DNA of 64,000 bases from Paenibacillus sp. FSL H7-0737 (GCF_000758545.1 NZ_CP009279.1:3472001-3536000); one strand, 5' to 3'. Numbered from the stretch's first letter, positions 50,949 through 60,208 are shown. Notes: generated by a model not told the origin, from the letters alone. A program made the numbers and translations.

Positions 50949-51608
50949 CTGATAGAATTCAAAGTAAATAAAAATTATATTTGGGTATATTTCATAATAT
51001 TTTACGCCCTATGGTGTATCAGAGAATTATGGTTGGTTCAATATTTAGATTTGATGGAACCCGTTCCAAGAGCTATAACATCTGCCACTATTAAAATAGT
51101 TATTTGGGTCATTCCTGTTATTTTATTAGTTATAATTAAGGAAAAAAGTAAACCGTTTTCCTATTTACAGTTATATCATAATTTTAGAAAAAGTCTAAAA
51201 TGGACAGGTTGGGTATCCTTAGCCTTGATACTATTCTATTTTGTAATAAATCTTATCGTTTTAAATAATAATATCGATTTTCAAATAGGATTTAACGGAT
51301 GGCTTAATACTATTCTATTGGTTGGTATTACTGAGGAAATTGTCTTTAGAGGTTTTTTATTAAGAAAGCTTATGGATTCTTTTAGATTCTGGATAGCAAA
51401 TACAGTTACAGCTTTACTCTTTGTATCGATTCATTTTCCTATTTGGTTTTATAAAGGTCTGTTTGAATTCCCTTATATTCTAAGTTCCATATTAACAGTT
51501 TTTGTGTTGGGTATTATATTTGGGTTTGTATATAAGAAAAGTAATTCTCTTTGGTCAGTAATTATTATTCATTCTTTGTATAATTTATTAGTGTTACTCT
51601 TCTACTAG
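50949..51608 (+). CDS. CPBP family intramembrane metalloprotease-like protein, apparent CTG start
   Basis: A protein of about 219 residues with roughly six membrane helices. The protease/immunity motifs are EEIVFRGFLLRKL (EExxxR), HFPIW and HSLYNL. Such proteins act as bacteriocin immunity factors or type II CAAX-like proteases. The nearest common start is TTG 51033, but the same frame continues upstream with convincing sequence (NKNYIWVYFIIFYALWCIRE) to a CTG at 50949 placed five bases after a perfect AAAGGAGGAG; there is no ATG, GTG or TTG closer to that site. The gene is flanked by 14-bp inverted repeats. Confidence 0.8.
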   Translation: MIEFKVNKNYIWVYFIIFYALWCIRELWLVQYLDLMEPVPRAITSATIKIVIWVIPVILLVIIKEKSKPFSYLQLYHNFRKSLKWTGWVSLALILFYFVINLIVLNNNIDFQIGFNGWLNTILLVGITEEIVFRGFLLRKLMDSFRFWIANTVTALLFVSIHFPIWFYKGLFEFPYILSSILTVFVLGIIFGFVYKKSNSLWSVIIIHSLYNLLVLLFY

Positions 51609-51616
51609 CGGGTGCT

Positions 51617-51630
51617 TTAGTTGAATAAGA
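51617..51630. repeat. 14-bp inverted repeat flanking the CPBP gene, right copy
   Basis: TTAGTTGAATAAGA, reverse complement of 50899-50912. The pair may be ends of a small cassette or halves of a repeated element. Confidence 0.6.
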
Positions 51631-51710
51631 CTATACTACGACGACTATTAAACATAGAATCGGATTCAATTTTACAAACAAATCATTTAATAAGCGTTTA
51701 AGTGACTAAA

Positions 51711-51755
51711 ATGTCACTTCAATGTCACTTTAATGTCATTTTGGGAAGATACACT
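51711..51755 (+). promoter_or_regulatory. three tandem 11-bp repeats and -10 upstream of vanZ-like gene
   Basis: ATGTCACTTCA, ATGTCACTTTA and ATGTCATTTTG follow each other without gaps (51711-51743). An 11-bp period is typical of OmpR-family binding sites. TACACT at 51750-51755 is a possible -10. The VanZ gene starts 33 bases later. Confidence 0.55.
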
Positions 51756-51787
51756 AAACCCATCGATGAATTATTAAAGGAGATATT

Positions 51788-52714
51788 ATGGAAGTGAAAT
51801 TACGGAAACTCCTCTTTGTAGGAACAATTTTGTACACGCTGTTGATATTATATTTTATGTTTTTTGCTTTCAGTAGATTAGATCATTGGAACAACGATTA
51901 TGGATACACATTTATACTTGTTCCAGAAGGAGTTCCACTTCGATTTCCAAAACTAACTTTTTCATGGGTATACAACTTTGGAAACATTGCTGCCTTTATC
52001 CCTTTTGGAGTAGTAATTCCTCTGTTGTATCGTTCCAGTTTTGGGAAGTTCATATCCTTTTTTGTCTTGACGATTCTCGTTCTGGAAACGATGCAGGCTT
52101 TAACTCATCTTGGCAGCTTTGATGTAGATGATGTTATATCCAATACATTAGGTGCAGCGATAGGATTTATCGCCTATAAAGTTGGATGTTCTTCAAAAAT
52201 TTCTTATAAAAAGCTTATTGCTTCAGCCCTATCTATCGGTGTTCTTCTTGTTGGAGTAATCGTGATCTCGGAAACCATCAATTATGTTGTAGCGAAAAGA
52301 GAAAGCCCAATTCAAGCATTACACGATGTGAAAGAAATGAATGGAACCATGCCTATGACTGAAAATCTTCCAAGTTTCACCGTGGCAGGCAAGAAAATAG
52401 AACCCAAAATGAACGTGTATTACAGTGAAGGAGATAAAAGAAAATCGTACACCTACATCTTGGGTAACAAAAAAGATGTGACGTTTTATTCTTATTTTGG
52501 CATTCCAGACAAGGGAGATTCCAAGGGAGAACTCACTATATTGGTAGATGGAAACCAAAGAGTTCATTATCAGTACAATGAACAATATAATAATGGAGCA
52601 GAACCTTTAAATATACCATTTTATGACAAGGTGAACGAAATTACGATTATCGTTTCTGGGAACGCTAAACTATGGGACGTTGGATTCAGTGAAATGAAGC
52701 ATTGGTGGGAGTGA
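51788..52714 (+). CDS. VanZ family protein with C-terminal extracytoplasmic domain
   Basis: A 308-residue protein. The VanZ membrane domain (about 8-165) has four to five helices, with FGNIAAFIPFGVVIPLLY and LGSFDVDDVISNTLGAAIGF. A further helix (about 140-165) leads to a beta-rich outer domain (about 195-305; FTVAGKKIEPKMNVYY, ELTILVDGNQRV, VSGNAKLWDVGF) resembling an NPCBM-like fold. VanZ proteins give low-level teicoplanin resistance in some hosts. GGAG precedes the ATG. The tandem repeats upstream suggest response-regulator control. It extends the cell-wall-stress theme of the neighbouring genes. Confidence 0.82.
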   Translation: MEVKLRKLLFVGTILYTLLILYFMFFAFSRLDHWNNDYGYTFILVPEGVPLRFPKLTFSWVYNFGNIAAFIPFGVVIPLLYRSSFGKFISFFVLTILVLETMQALTHLGSFDVDDVISNTLGAAIGFIAYKVGCSSKISYKKLIASALSIGVLLVGVIVISETINYVVAKRESPIQALHDVKEMNGTMPMTENLPSFTVAGKKIEPKMNVYYSEGDKRKSYTYILGNKKDVTFYSYFGIPDKGDSKGELTILVDGNQRVHYQYNEQYNNGAEPLNIPFYDKVNEITIIVSGNAKLWDVGFSEMKHWWE

Positions 52715-52739
52715 AGAACAAACACGCAACATATAGAAA

Positions 52740-52790
52740 CCGCGATAATCGCGGCAAGGCTGTCAAGAAAGTCTCGACAGCTTTTTTTTA
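52740..52790 (+). terminator. terminator after the vanZ-like gene
   Basis: A CCGCGAT-A-ATCGCGG palindrome (52740-52754) is followed by GCTGTC (52759-52764) pairing with GACAGC (52776-52781) and a run of eight T. Confidence 0.8.
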
Positions 52791-53361
52791 TATCATAATC
52801 ATTTAATACAGTACCGCGTTAATGTTTACAAATGATTGTCCAATACGTTTCGTTGCGTCCGCTCGTGATACGTCCCGGACCACCTAAGAGTATGAGAATA
52901 CACCAAGCTGGACGCGATTCAGGGCTAAGCGTATATTTTCGTTAAAATGTTGGCGGAGCCCCAACTATAGGATTCTGTGCATATAAGATCTGACCTACAA
53001 AATTGGCTTCAAACAATATATGACCAGGGCAAGAAACATAATAATTAAAATGAACATAGGGAGTTGTGAAAATGAAATCTTGCTAAAACATCTAAGGTCG
53101 GATGTCGTTTTGTTTACTTCTCCAAATAAAAAGGATCATGTTGTTGATACTTTTGTTTTAAGAACATTGAATGCTGTATATAAAAATAGCTACAAAGATG
53201 TTTCTATGCATATTCGTGAGATGTGAGTGACTTTTTTAAGATTTGATGTTCATTCCAAAAATTGGAGATAAGAAGTTGGACTATTTGATGGCGATTTTAG
53301 CTTTTGACGATTTATCAAGGTTCCATCTTTTTATATAAAGGAGGGAGAGTGCACTCGACAA
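52791..53361. other. 571-bp region with little content
   Basis: Apart from a doubtful 68-codon frame (53020-53226) nothing is recognised. Base composition is mixed and no repeats or hairpins stand out. Confidence 0.4.
53020..53226 (+). CDS. doubtful 68-residue hypothetical protein
   Basis: A frame from ATG 53020 reads MTRARNIIIKMNIGSCENEI and ends KDVSMHIREM. No good ribosome site precedes it; GGGAG lies inside the frame (53059-53063) before an out-of-frame ATG. The codons look plausible but no family is seen. It may be a gene fragment. Confidence 0.2.
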   Translation: MTRARNIIIKMNIGSCENEILLKHLRSDVVLFTSPNKKDHVVDTFVLRTLNAVYKNSYKDVSMHIREM

Positions 53362-53667
53362 ATGGGAGAACAGCCTGATACGCAATGTCAACAGAATATT
53401 GTCCGAAGGCTACCGACTGAAGGGAATCGTCAAATAGGGTTACACGCATGTTCCGTTACGGCCAATTCGTCGCAACCAGCCTCCAATTATGTCCCGGCCA
53501 ATGTTGTGGACGGCGCCCCTGCGCCGCAGTGGTTTGAGGACAGTGGAGACACCCCCGACTGGGAAAGACAGGCTGTTTCCTTGGCGTCTGCCGCCGGAAT
53601 CATTGAGGTGCGTCTGCCGCGGGACCATTTCATGCCAGACGATAAAGCTACGTGGCGGATGTGGTGA
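53362..53667 (+). pseudogene. fragment of a discoidin-like protein
   Basis: The frame contains SVTANSSQPASNYVPANVVDG, the start of an F5/8 type C domain, followed by WFEDSGDTPDWERQ, then loses similarity. Upstream sequence in another frame (DKWENSLIRNVNRILSEG) also looks like protein, ending at TAG just before the discoidin part, which indicates a frameshift. The same order (helical end then ASS-type beta domain) is found in the FAD oxidoreductase at 23838, so it may be a remnant of a similar gene. GGAGGGAG lies upstream. Confidence 0.4.
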
Positions 53668-53710
53668 CGGTACTGCTGAGAATGTTGAATCTTAGGGAGT
53701 TGAATCGATT

Positions 53711-54421
53711 ATGAAAGCTTTAATTATTTCGGATATTCACAGCAACGTCAAAGCGCTGGAATCGATCCGCAAGGCAGAATCCGACTGTGACGTGATTTAT
53801 TGCGCGGGAGATCTTGTAGACTACGGGCCTTTCCCGCGGGAAGTTATCGAATGGGTGCATAAGAACGATGCGAATTGTGTTCGCGGTAACCATGACGACA
53901 TTATTATCGACCTGTACCGAAACGGCAATAGCGGTCACGATGTGGCGGAGGATGAGATCAAGTGGGCGCATTACAATGCAAGGCTGCTCGGCGAAGCGGA
54001 AATTTCCTTCCTCGAAAGCATACCGGTCTACCGCACATTCGAGATGGACGGCTATAGCTATACAATGCAACATCTGTACGAAAACTATTTGACGATTGAT
54101 AGCTTGCCCAAGTACGATGCTTTCTGGGCGGAACGCAACGTCAGGACAATTGGGGCCAAAGAAGATCGCCGCATTATTTTCGGACATACACATCGCAGAT
54201 GCATTCATTATTTGAGTGACGACAGTTTGTGGCTGAATCCAGGAAGCGTGTCCTACCGCCGTCGCGACGATCCATCGAAAGAAGCTCACTATTTCACGAT
54301 TAGTGATGGCAAAATAGCGATGAAAAGTCTTGTCTATGACCGCACGCCTTTGCTCGAAGCGGCACAAAAGTTGCTGTTGAAAGAAGAAGAGATGAAGGTT
54401 GCGTACTTCTTTTTCGGGTAA
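53711..54421 (+). CDS. calcineurin-like metallophosphoesterase (YfcE/MJ0936 type)
   Basis: A 236-residue enzyme. The metal-binding motifs are all present in order: DIHSN (8-12), GDLVDYG, GNHDD and GHTHR, ending with the LNPGSV motif. Members hydrolyse phosphodiesters or phosphomonoesters with two metal ions; the substrate is not predictable. It has no signal peptide. GGGAG precedes the ATG. It stands before the PL6 gene with 282 bases between and is probably not part of locus II. Confidence 0.9.
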   Translation: MKALIISDIHSNVKALESIRKAESDCDVIYCAGDLVDYGPFPREVIEWVHKNDANCVRGNHDDIIIDLYRNGNSGHDVAEDEIKWAHYNARLLGEAEISFLESIPVYRTFEMDGYSYTMQHLYENYLTIDSLPKYDAFWAERNVRTIGAKEDRRIIFGHTHRRCIHYLSDDSLWLNPGSVSYRRRDDPSKEAHYFTISDGKIAMKSLVYDRTPLLEAAQKLLLKEEEMKVAYFFFG

Positions 54422-54639
54422 GCGGGCGGCAGAGCAGGCAACAACAATGGGGACGTATCCACGATTTGGTGTCGGGATACGTCCTTTCTCATTTATTGTA
54501 CACCGGCAGGTTGCGATTTACAGCTGGCAAGGCGGTAATTCCCGCTCATTTTGTGCCTCAGTTTACATTTTTATGATTGCTTCATTTTTTTACACTATGG
54601 CATGGGAAACGTATCTTTCATAATAGAGGTTGTGAAGTT

Positions 54640-54677
54640 GCGGATATGATCCTGAAGAGGCTGCGGTTCATATCCGC
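54640..54677 (+). promoter_or_regulatory. inverted repeat in the leader of the PL6 gene
   Basis: GCGGATATGA (54640-54649) pairs with TCATATCCGC (54668-54677), 26 bp before the PL6 start. It may be a leader hairpin or an operator. TATGGCAT-type -10 sequence near 54595 could be the promoter. Confidence 0.35.
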
Positions 54678-54703
54678 CTATTCTATAGGAAGCAGGTGGG
54701 AAA

Positions 54704-55885
54704 ATGACTACTATTTATTGGGTATCGAGTAGCGACGAATTGGCGGCAGCCATTGGCCGGGCAGAACCTGGTTCTTCGATCTTGTTGGCAGACGGCGTTT
54801 ACGAACGGAATGAAGATTATATTATTGAAGGCAAAGTAGGATCGGACACCGCAATATTAAGCATTCGCGCTGTAAATAAAGGAAAAGCGACGATCGCTGG
54901 AGAATCAAGTATACGCATCTTGAACTCTGCTTATGTAGAGGTATGGGGACTGCATTTCCAGGTCGGGCAGCGCGAATCTATCATTCTGGACGGTTCGCAG
55001 CATGTGAGGATTGCGCGGAATAGATTTGAGCCGCGACAGGTTGGGGCGGAGTATAGCCTGCTGTCAGTGCTGGGAAGCGGCAGCGGCTGGAACCGGATCG
55101 AACGCAACGAGTTCGGGCCAAAGGCCGACCTTGGACCGCTCGTTGTTTTTGATGGCGACGGTGAACAAATCTCGCAGCATGATGTCATTGAATATAATTA
55201 TTTTCATCATATAGGCCCGCGTGTCGTCAATGGGCTTGAAGCGATCCGGCTCGGCCTGTCCGGCATCTCTCTCTCGAACGGCTATATTACCATTCAACAC
55301 AACCTGTTTGAAAATTGCGACGGAGAGCCCGAGATTATTTCGGTAAAAAGCTGCTATAATACAGTCCGGTACAACACGTTCCTTAACTCCGCCGGCCAAG
55401 TGACAGCGCGTCACGGACATGGAAATCGCTTTCATAATAATGTATTTATCGGCGATGGCGTGAAGGAAGAAATGGGCGGATTTCGCATTTACGGCAACGA
55501 CCATCACATTTTTGAAAACTATATGGAAAACTTGACGTTGGATGCGCTGCTCATTGATGGCGGCAACTACGATGGCGGATCGGACGGCTATCCCGAGGCG
55601 CCGACGCAGGAGGAACTGAGGAAACATTGGCGCGTCTATCGAGCCAGCGTAGTGAATAATACGATTGTCAATTGTCGTCACGGCATTACGCTCGGCAAGC
55701 GGATTCCTTATGCGCCGGAGCAATGTGTAATCGCTTACAATCGAATATGCGGCAAAGAGCAGCCGGCCATCTATGAATACCGGCCGTCTCCGGCGGTTTG
55801 TATTAACAATCATAAAGCGGATGTCGCGGATATTCGTTGTCCGGCTATTCTGACAAGAATTGACGTCGGTCCCGACTCCGACTAA
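54704..55885 (+). CDS. PL6 family polysaccharide lyase (chondroitinase B / alginate lyase type), cytoplasmic
   Basis: A 393-residue right-handed beta-helix protein. GEPEIISVKSCYNTVRYNTF gives Glu208, Glu210 and Lys215; TARHGHGNRFHNN gives Arg236. The offsets (Glu -7 and -5, Arg +21 from the Lys) equal those of chondroitinase B Ca ligands Glu243/Glu245 and catalytic Lys250/Arg271. It cuts uronic-acid glycosidic bonds by beta-elimination, leaving an unsaturated uronate. Known relatives are mostly secreted; this one has no signal peptide, so it must act on imported oligosaccharides. GH88 further down would remove the unsaturated uronate. GCAGGTGGG precedes the ATG. Confidence 0.88.
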   Translation: MTTIYWVSSSDELAAAIGRAEPGSSILLADGVYERNEDYIIEGKVGSDTAILSIRAVNKGKATIAGESSIRILNSAYVEVWGLHFQVGQRESIILDGSQHVRIARNRFEPRQVGAEYSLLSVLGSGSGWNRIERNEFGPKADLGPLVVFDGDGEQISQHDVIEYNYFHHIGPRVVNGLEAIRLGLSGISLSNGYITIQHNLFENCDGEPEIISVKSCYNTVRYNTFLNSAGQVTARHGHGNRFHNNVFIGDGVKEEMGGFRIYGNDHHIFENYMENLTLDALLIDGGNYDGGSDGYPEAPTQEELRKHWRVYRASVVNNTIVNCRHGITLGKRIPYAPEQCVIAYNRICGKEQPAIYEYRPSPAVCINNHKADVADIRCPAILTRIDVGPDSD

Positions 55886-55906
55886 AGCTAACATGGAGGA
55901 GAACCT

Positions 55907-58261
55907 ATGGCCCAAACTCGAAACCGGTGGACAATCTATCTGAAGCAGCTCCGGCATAAAAATCGCAGTGTATACATGACCTGGATGCTTTCTTACGTCT
56001 CGGTGCTGCTCGTGCCCATTCTGATCAGCGGCGTTATATACGGCGCGACGCTGAACGTTGTAAAGGCTGAAATTAACCGTGCCAACCAATCTATTCTTCT
56101 TCAGATGGAGCAAGCCATAGATAGCCAGTTCAAAGGAATCGAGAATCTAAGCCTCGAGGTGAGCCTCAACAGGCGAATCGCAGCATTTATTTCGGCCGAT
56201 ACCAATCTGTCTGATTCGGACCACTACGATGTATACCAAATCGCTAATGATTTGCGCGTATACGAAATCGCTAACGATTTTCTTGAAGGTATTTATATTT
56301 ACTACAAAAATAGCGATACGGTCATCGCACGCAACAACCGTATGAACATCGAAGCGTTATACGACCATATTCGCCTTGAAGAGCATATGCCCTTCCAGTC
56401 GTTACGAGAATATTTTGACCAAGGGTACATTAAAGGCTACCACTCCGTTGTTGTGTCTGAAGAGAATGAGTGGCGGCCAACGGTCATGTATGCCCAAAAT
56501 GTGAACTCAACAATCATGAATCAACCTGGAGCTGTCTTACTGTTCATGATTGACCGCAGTAAGCTGCTAGAGCAAGCTTCGGCGCCTGAGAAAGGTACGA
56601 TCTTTATTCTGGATAAAGACAACCGGTTCATTGCGTCTACGGGCGATTCGCTGTCGGAACCTGCTCTATTATACAGCGATATGTCGAAAGAATCGGGGCA
56701 ACTTGAGATCGAGACTGACGGTCACCGGCTTGTTGCATCCTACACAACCTCATCCATTACGGGATGGAAATATGTGATGACGCTGCCGGAGAACGTATAT
56801 CACCAGAAAATGAACGTGGTAGAGCAATTGACGATCGCCAGCATCTTGCTTTGCCTTATTGTTGGCGGTGGCGTGACGTATTGGCTCCTCAAACGGAACT
56901 ACCTGCCGATCCATGCACTGATCCAGAGCTTGTCGTTCAAGGCGGGTTTTACCTTTGATCGCGGCTCCAATGAATACTCCTTTCTAGAGCAGGCGCTGAG
57001 CAGCACCTTCCATGAGAAGGAGGAGCTTCATTACAAGCTGAATCAGCATAACAATACACTCAGATCGCACTTTTTGCAGCGGCTGCTGAAGGGGCAACTC
57101 GACAGCCATATCCCGTTGCACGAATCTTTCTCAGCCTATGATCTGCGTTTCCCGCTGGGCGGATTTTCTGTTATTTTGCTGCGCATCGAGCACTTCGGCA
57201 AGTTCCATCGGAAGGATGAGGATCAGGTCCATAATAAGCGATTGCTGCACTTCCTGATCGCCAACGTGGTCGAGGAGGTCGCTCGAAAGTCAGTAAACGC
57301 CTATGCGGTAGAGCTGGACCAGGAGTTGCTCGCCTGCATCGTCAACCATCAGCTTGCATCGCCGACGGAACAGCGGGGGGAGCTGGGGCACATCGCGGAA
57401 GAAACGATGTCGTTCATCTCCAATTATGCTCATGTACAGTTGACCGCTGCCATCAGCGCGCAACAGGAGGGCGAATATGGCATCTTCCAGGCGTTCCAGG
57501 AAGCGATCGAGGCGATGGAATACCGAATCATTGTAGGTAGCGGGGGCATTATTCATTATGGGGACCTGAGCGGTAACGACAACCTAGGGGCTGCTCCAGG
57601 TGGTTATTTTTATCCGCTCAAGGTCGAGCAGCAATTGATCGTTATGGTTCGCGAAGGGCAGCTCGATAAGGCAAAAGCGTTCGTCGGGGAGATCATTCAG
57701 AAAAATGTGACGAAGGAGCCGTTTCCTTTTCATACTGCCAAATGTCTCATGTTCGATCTAATGGCTACGCTGCAAAAAGTAATCGGCGAAATCCGCATCG
57801 CAGGCAAGCCGGATATGCCTGACGGAGTGCGCGCCATCGAACGCCTGATGCAATGCCAGACGGTAGGGGAGATGCGCAGCCAGCTTTACGATATGCTAGA
57901 GCTTCTGTGCGGCTACGTTAATAATAACCGCGAATACTGCAGCAATCCGCTAATCGATAAGGTCATGAAATATGTCAACGAGTATTATCAGGACGAGAAC
58001 CTGAACATTTCGATGATCGGGGAAGCCTTCTCCATGACGCCGTCGTATGTTTCCAAACTGTTCAAGGAACTTGCCGGCGAATCTCTGCTCGATTATATTA
58101 ACAAGACGCGGCTGGTGCAGGCCAAATTGCTGCTTATCGGCGGGAAATATACGGTCAGCGAAATATCGCTGAAGGTTGGTTACAACGATGTGAATACCTT
58201 CCATCGTATATTCAAAAAATTTGAAGGGATAACGCCCGGGCGCTACAGGGAAGTCAAGTAG
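55907..58261 (+). CDS. membrane-bound AraC family transcriptional regulator with Cache-like sensor
   Basis: A 784-residue one-component regulator. Helix 1 (about 27-47), an outer sensor region (about 48-300), helix 2 (about 302-322), a cytoplasmic middle part, and a C-terminal AraC domain (about 685-784) with ISMIGEAFSMTPSYVSKLFK and GYNDVNTFHRIFKKFEGITP. Such proteins sense an outside sugar and bind DNA directly. It lies between the PL6 gene (21-base gap) and the binding-protein gene and probably activates locus II. GGAGGAG precedes the ATG. Confidence 0.9.
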   Translation: MAQTRNRWTIYLKQLRHKNRSVYMTWMLSYVSVLLVPILISGVIYGATLNVVKAEINRANQSILLQMEQAIDSQFKGIENLSLEVSLNRRIAAFISADTNLSDSDHYDVYQIANDLRVYEIANDFLEGIYIYYKNSDTVIARNNRMNIEALYDHIRLEEHMPFQSLREYFDQGYIKGYHSVVVSEENEWRPTVMYAQNVNSTIMNQPGAVLLFMIDRSKLLEQASAPEKGTIFILDKDNRFIASTGDSLSEPALLYSDMSKESGQLEIETDGHRLVASYTTSSITGWKYVMTLPENVYHQKMNVVEQLTIASILLCLIVGGGVTYWLLKRNYLPIHALIQSLSFKAGFTFDRGSNEYSFLEQALSSTFHEKEELHYKLNQHNNTLRSHFLQRLLKGQLDSHIPLHESFSAYDLRFPLGGFSVILLRIEHFGKFHRKDEDQVHNKRLLHFLIANVVEEVARKSVNAYAVELDQELLACIVNHQLASPTEQRGELGHIAEETMSFISNYAHVQLTAAISAQQEGEYGIFQAFQEAIEAMEYRIIVGSGGIIHYGDLSGNDNLGAAPGGYFYPLKVEQQLIVMVREGQLDKAKAFVGEIIQKNVTKEPFPFHTAKCLMFDLMATLQKVIGEIRIAGKPDMPDGVRAIERLMQCQTVGEMRSQLYDMLELLCGYVNNNREYCSNPLIDKVMKYVNEYYQDENLNISMIGEAFSMTPSYVSKLFKELAGESLLDYINKTRLVQAKLLLIGGKYTVSEISLKVGYNDVNTFHRIFKKFEGITPGRYREVK

Positions 58262-58383
58262 CTCTAGGGCTTTTCTTTTCAAGAAAAAGTGGCATACATG
58301 CGGTTTTGTTACCCTCATTTTTGAGAAATTGCAGTATATTTTAGGTTTTAACGATAGCTTGCGGCACCGGATTAACGATATGT

Positions 58384-58397
58384 TGAAAGCGTATTCA
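58384..58397 (+). promoter_or_regulatory. cre site (CcpA) upstream of the locus II binding protein
   Basis: TGAAAGCGTATTCA fits the cre consensus at 13 of 14 positions (A for T at position 10). It lies 38 bases before the binding-lipoprotein start, placing import and downstream genes under catabolite repression. Confidence 0.65.
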
Positions 58398-58434
58398 CAC
58401 CAACATATTCGAGACGAAAAGAACGGAGGGCACA

Positions 58435-60105
58435 ATGGCGAAAAATCGCAACGTCAAGACTCATAAGAGACTGCAGCTCACACTGGGGTTCGCAATGGTA
58501 CTTTCATTGTTGTTAACCGCATGCTCCAGTAATGGGGGCTCTGGAAACAAGGATAAGACAGAGCCGACTCAAAGCGCCGTCAGCAATAAGGGCGGCGAGG
58601 GCGTAAGCAAAGGCAACGAGGGATCGGATAAGCCGGTGTATCCGCTGGATACAAAAGATACTTTCTCATACTGGGCTCCAATCAACGGAAACCTGATTAC
58701 ATTTACAACGAATCTGGCGGAAGCGCCGATCGGGAAGGCGATTGCAGAAGCTACCGGCGTGAAAGTGAACTACATCCATCCGACCGAAAGTCAAGCTGAA
58801 GAGCAGTTTAATTTGTTGCTGGCTTCCAGCAAGCTGCCGGATGTGCTGGAGTACGACTGGAGTATTTATCCGGGTGGACCGGAAAAGGCGATTTCAGACG
58901 GGGTTATCGTACCGCTAAACGATTTGATCGACCAATATGCGCCTAACCTGAAGAAGATGCTGGAAGCTAATCCAGAGCTGGATAAAATGGTGAAGACCGA
59001 CAGTGGCCAATATTACGTCTTCCCGATGGTGCGAAACGAGGAAGGATTAGTCTTCCGCGGACCAATGCTGCGCAAAGATTGGTTGGATGAGCTAGGGCTG
59101 CAATTGCCTGTAACGATAGACGATTGGCATAAGGTTCTGACGGCGTTCAAAGAGAAAAAAGGCGCCGTAGCACCGCTGACGGCGCTATACGCGAACAAAA
59201 TGAATTTGCAGGACGCGTTCTTCGGCGCATACAAAACATCGCACGGCTTCTATATTGACGACCTAGGCAAAGTGAAATACGGTCCATTAGATCCGCAATA
59301 CAAGGATGTTATGACGCTGTTCCGCCAGTGGTATTCCGAAGGGCTGATTGATAAAGACTTCCCGATCGTCGAACGCGACACGCTGGATAAGCGGCTTCTG
59401 AACGGTGAGTCCGGCGCGACTGTTTTCCTGCTGGGCGGCGGCATGGGCAAATGGTTGGAGTCCGGTAAAGCCCAAAATCCGGCTTTTGATCTTGTAGCGG
59501 CTCCTTATCCGGTATTGAAAGCAGGCGAAAAACCGTTCACCGGACAGCGCGATTTCAAATATAACCCGAAAGCAAGCGCGGCCGTGACGACATCGGCGAA
59601 AGACCTGGAAACGATCGTAAAATGGCTGGACTTCGCATTTAGCGAGCAAGGAACCATGATGTACAACTTCGGCGTTGAAGGCGAAAGCTACACGATGGAC
59701 AATGGCGTTCCGAAATTTACTGATATGATCGTAAAAAACGATAAGTACACTTCACAGCAGATGTTGGCGCAGTATACGGTTCCGAACGGTCCATTTCCGA
59801 TGCATGAGCAAAAAACGACCAATACGTTCCCACAACAGGACGAGGCGGTCCAGATTTGGTCGGAGACCGATGCGGCGAAACATATTTTGCCCGCGTTCAT
59901 TACGCCTACTGTAGATGAGAGCAAGAAGGTAGCGCAGACGATGACGGCAATCAACACGTATCTGGAAGAAATGTTCATCAAATTTGTAATGGGCAACGAG
60001 CCGCTCGACAAGTTCGACAGCTTTGTGAAGCAGCTGGAAGATATGGGGATTCGTGATGTAATCGACATCTATCAAGGCGCTTTGGATCGCTACAACAACA
60101 GATAA
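58435..60105 (+). CDS. extracellular sugar-binding lipoprotein (LipO-like), locus II
   Basis: A 556-residue solute-binding protein. Signal peptide with lipobox LLTAC (Cys about 30), then a Gly/Ser/Lys/Glu-rich linker of ~40 residues before the binding lobes. LLASSKLPDVLEYDW and AISDGVIVPLNDLIDQYAPN are LipO-type features. It presents uronate oligosaccharides to the two permeases that follow. GGAGGGC precedes the ATG. An intercistronic hairpin after the gene probably raises its share of message relative to the permeases. Confidence 0.92.
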   Translation: MAKNRNVKTHKRLQLTLGFAMVLSLLLTACSSNGGSGNKDKTEPTQSAVSNKGGEGVSKGNEGSDKPVYPLDTKDTFSYWAPINGNLITFTTNLAEAPIGKAIAEATGVKVNYIHPTESQAEEQFNLLLASSKLPDVLEYDWSIYPGGPEKAISDGVIVPLNDLIDQYAPNLKKMLEANPELDKMVKTDSGQYYVFPMVRNEEGLVFRGPMLRKDWLDELGLQLPVTIDDWHKVLTAFKEKKGAVAPLTALYANKMNLQDAFFGAYKTSHGFYIDDLGKVKYGPLDPQYKDVMTLFRQWYSEGLIDKDFPIVERDTLDKRLLNGESGATVFLLGGGMGKWLESGKAQNPAFDLVAAPYPVLKAGEKPFTGQRDFKYNPKASAAVTTSAKDLETIVKWLDFAFSEQGTMMYNFGVEGESYTMDNGVPKFTDMIVKNDKYTSQQMLAQYTVPNGPFPMHEQKTTNTFPQQDEAVQIWSETDAAKHILPAFITPTVDESKKVAQTMTAINTYLEEMFIKFVMGNEPLDKFDSFVKQLEDMGIRDVIDIYQGALDRYNNR

Positions 60106-60118
60106 CTCCATGTATCGT

Positions 60119-60146
60119 CCCACGGCTGGCTGCAGGCTGCCGTGGG
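60119..60146 (+). other. intercistronic hairpin
   Basis: CCCACGGC (60119-60126) pairs with GCCGTGGG (60139-60146), with partial inner pairing and no T run. It is likely a 3'-end stabiliser of the binding-protein message rather than a terminator. Confidence 0.6.
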
Positions 60147-60208
60147 GCAAGGGAATGGTGCAGCCATCCCCTGCTGATAATTCTGGATTTGGATAGGAGG
60201 AGTAGGAG

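Noticed and set aside
55064..56113. 349-codon minus-strand frame
   Set aside because: Antisense to the PL6 gene and the AraC gene, which both have clear domains; no ribosome site.
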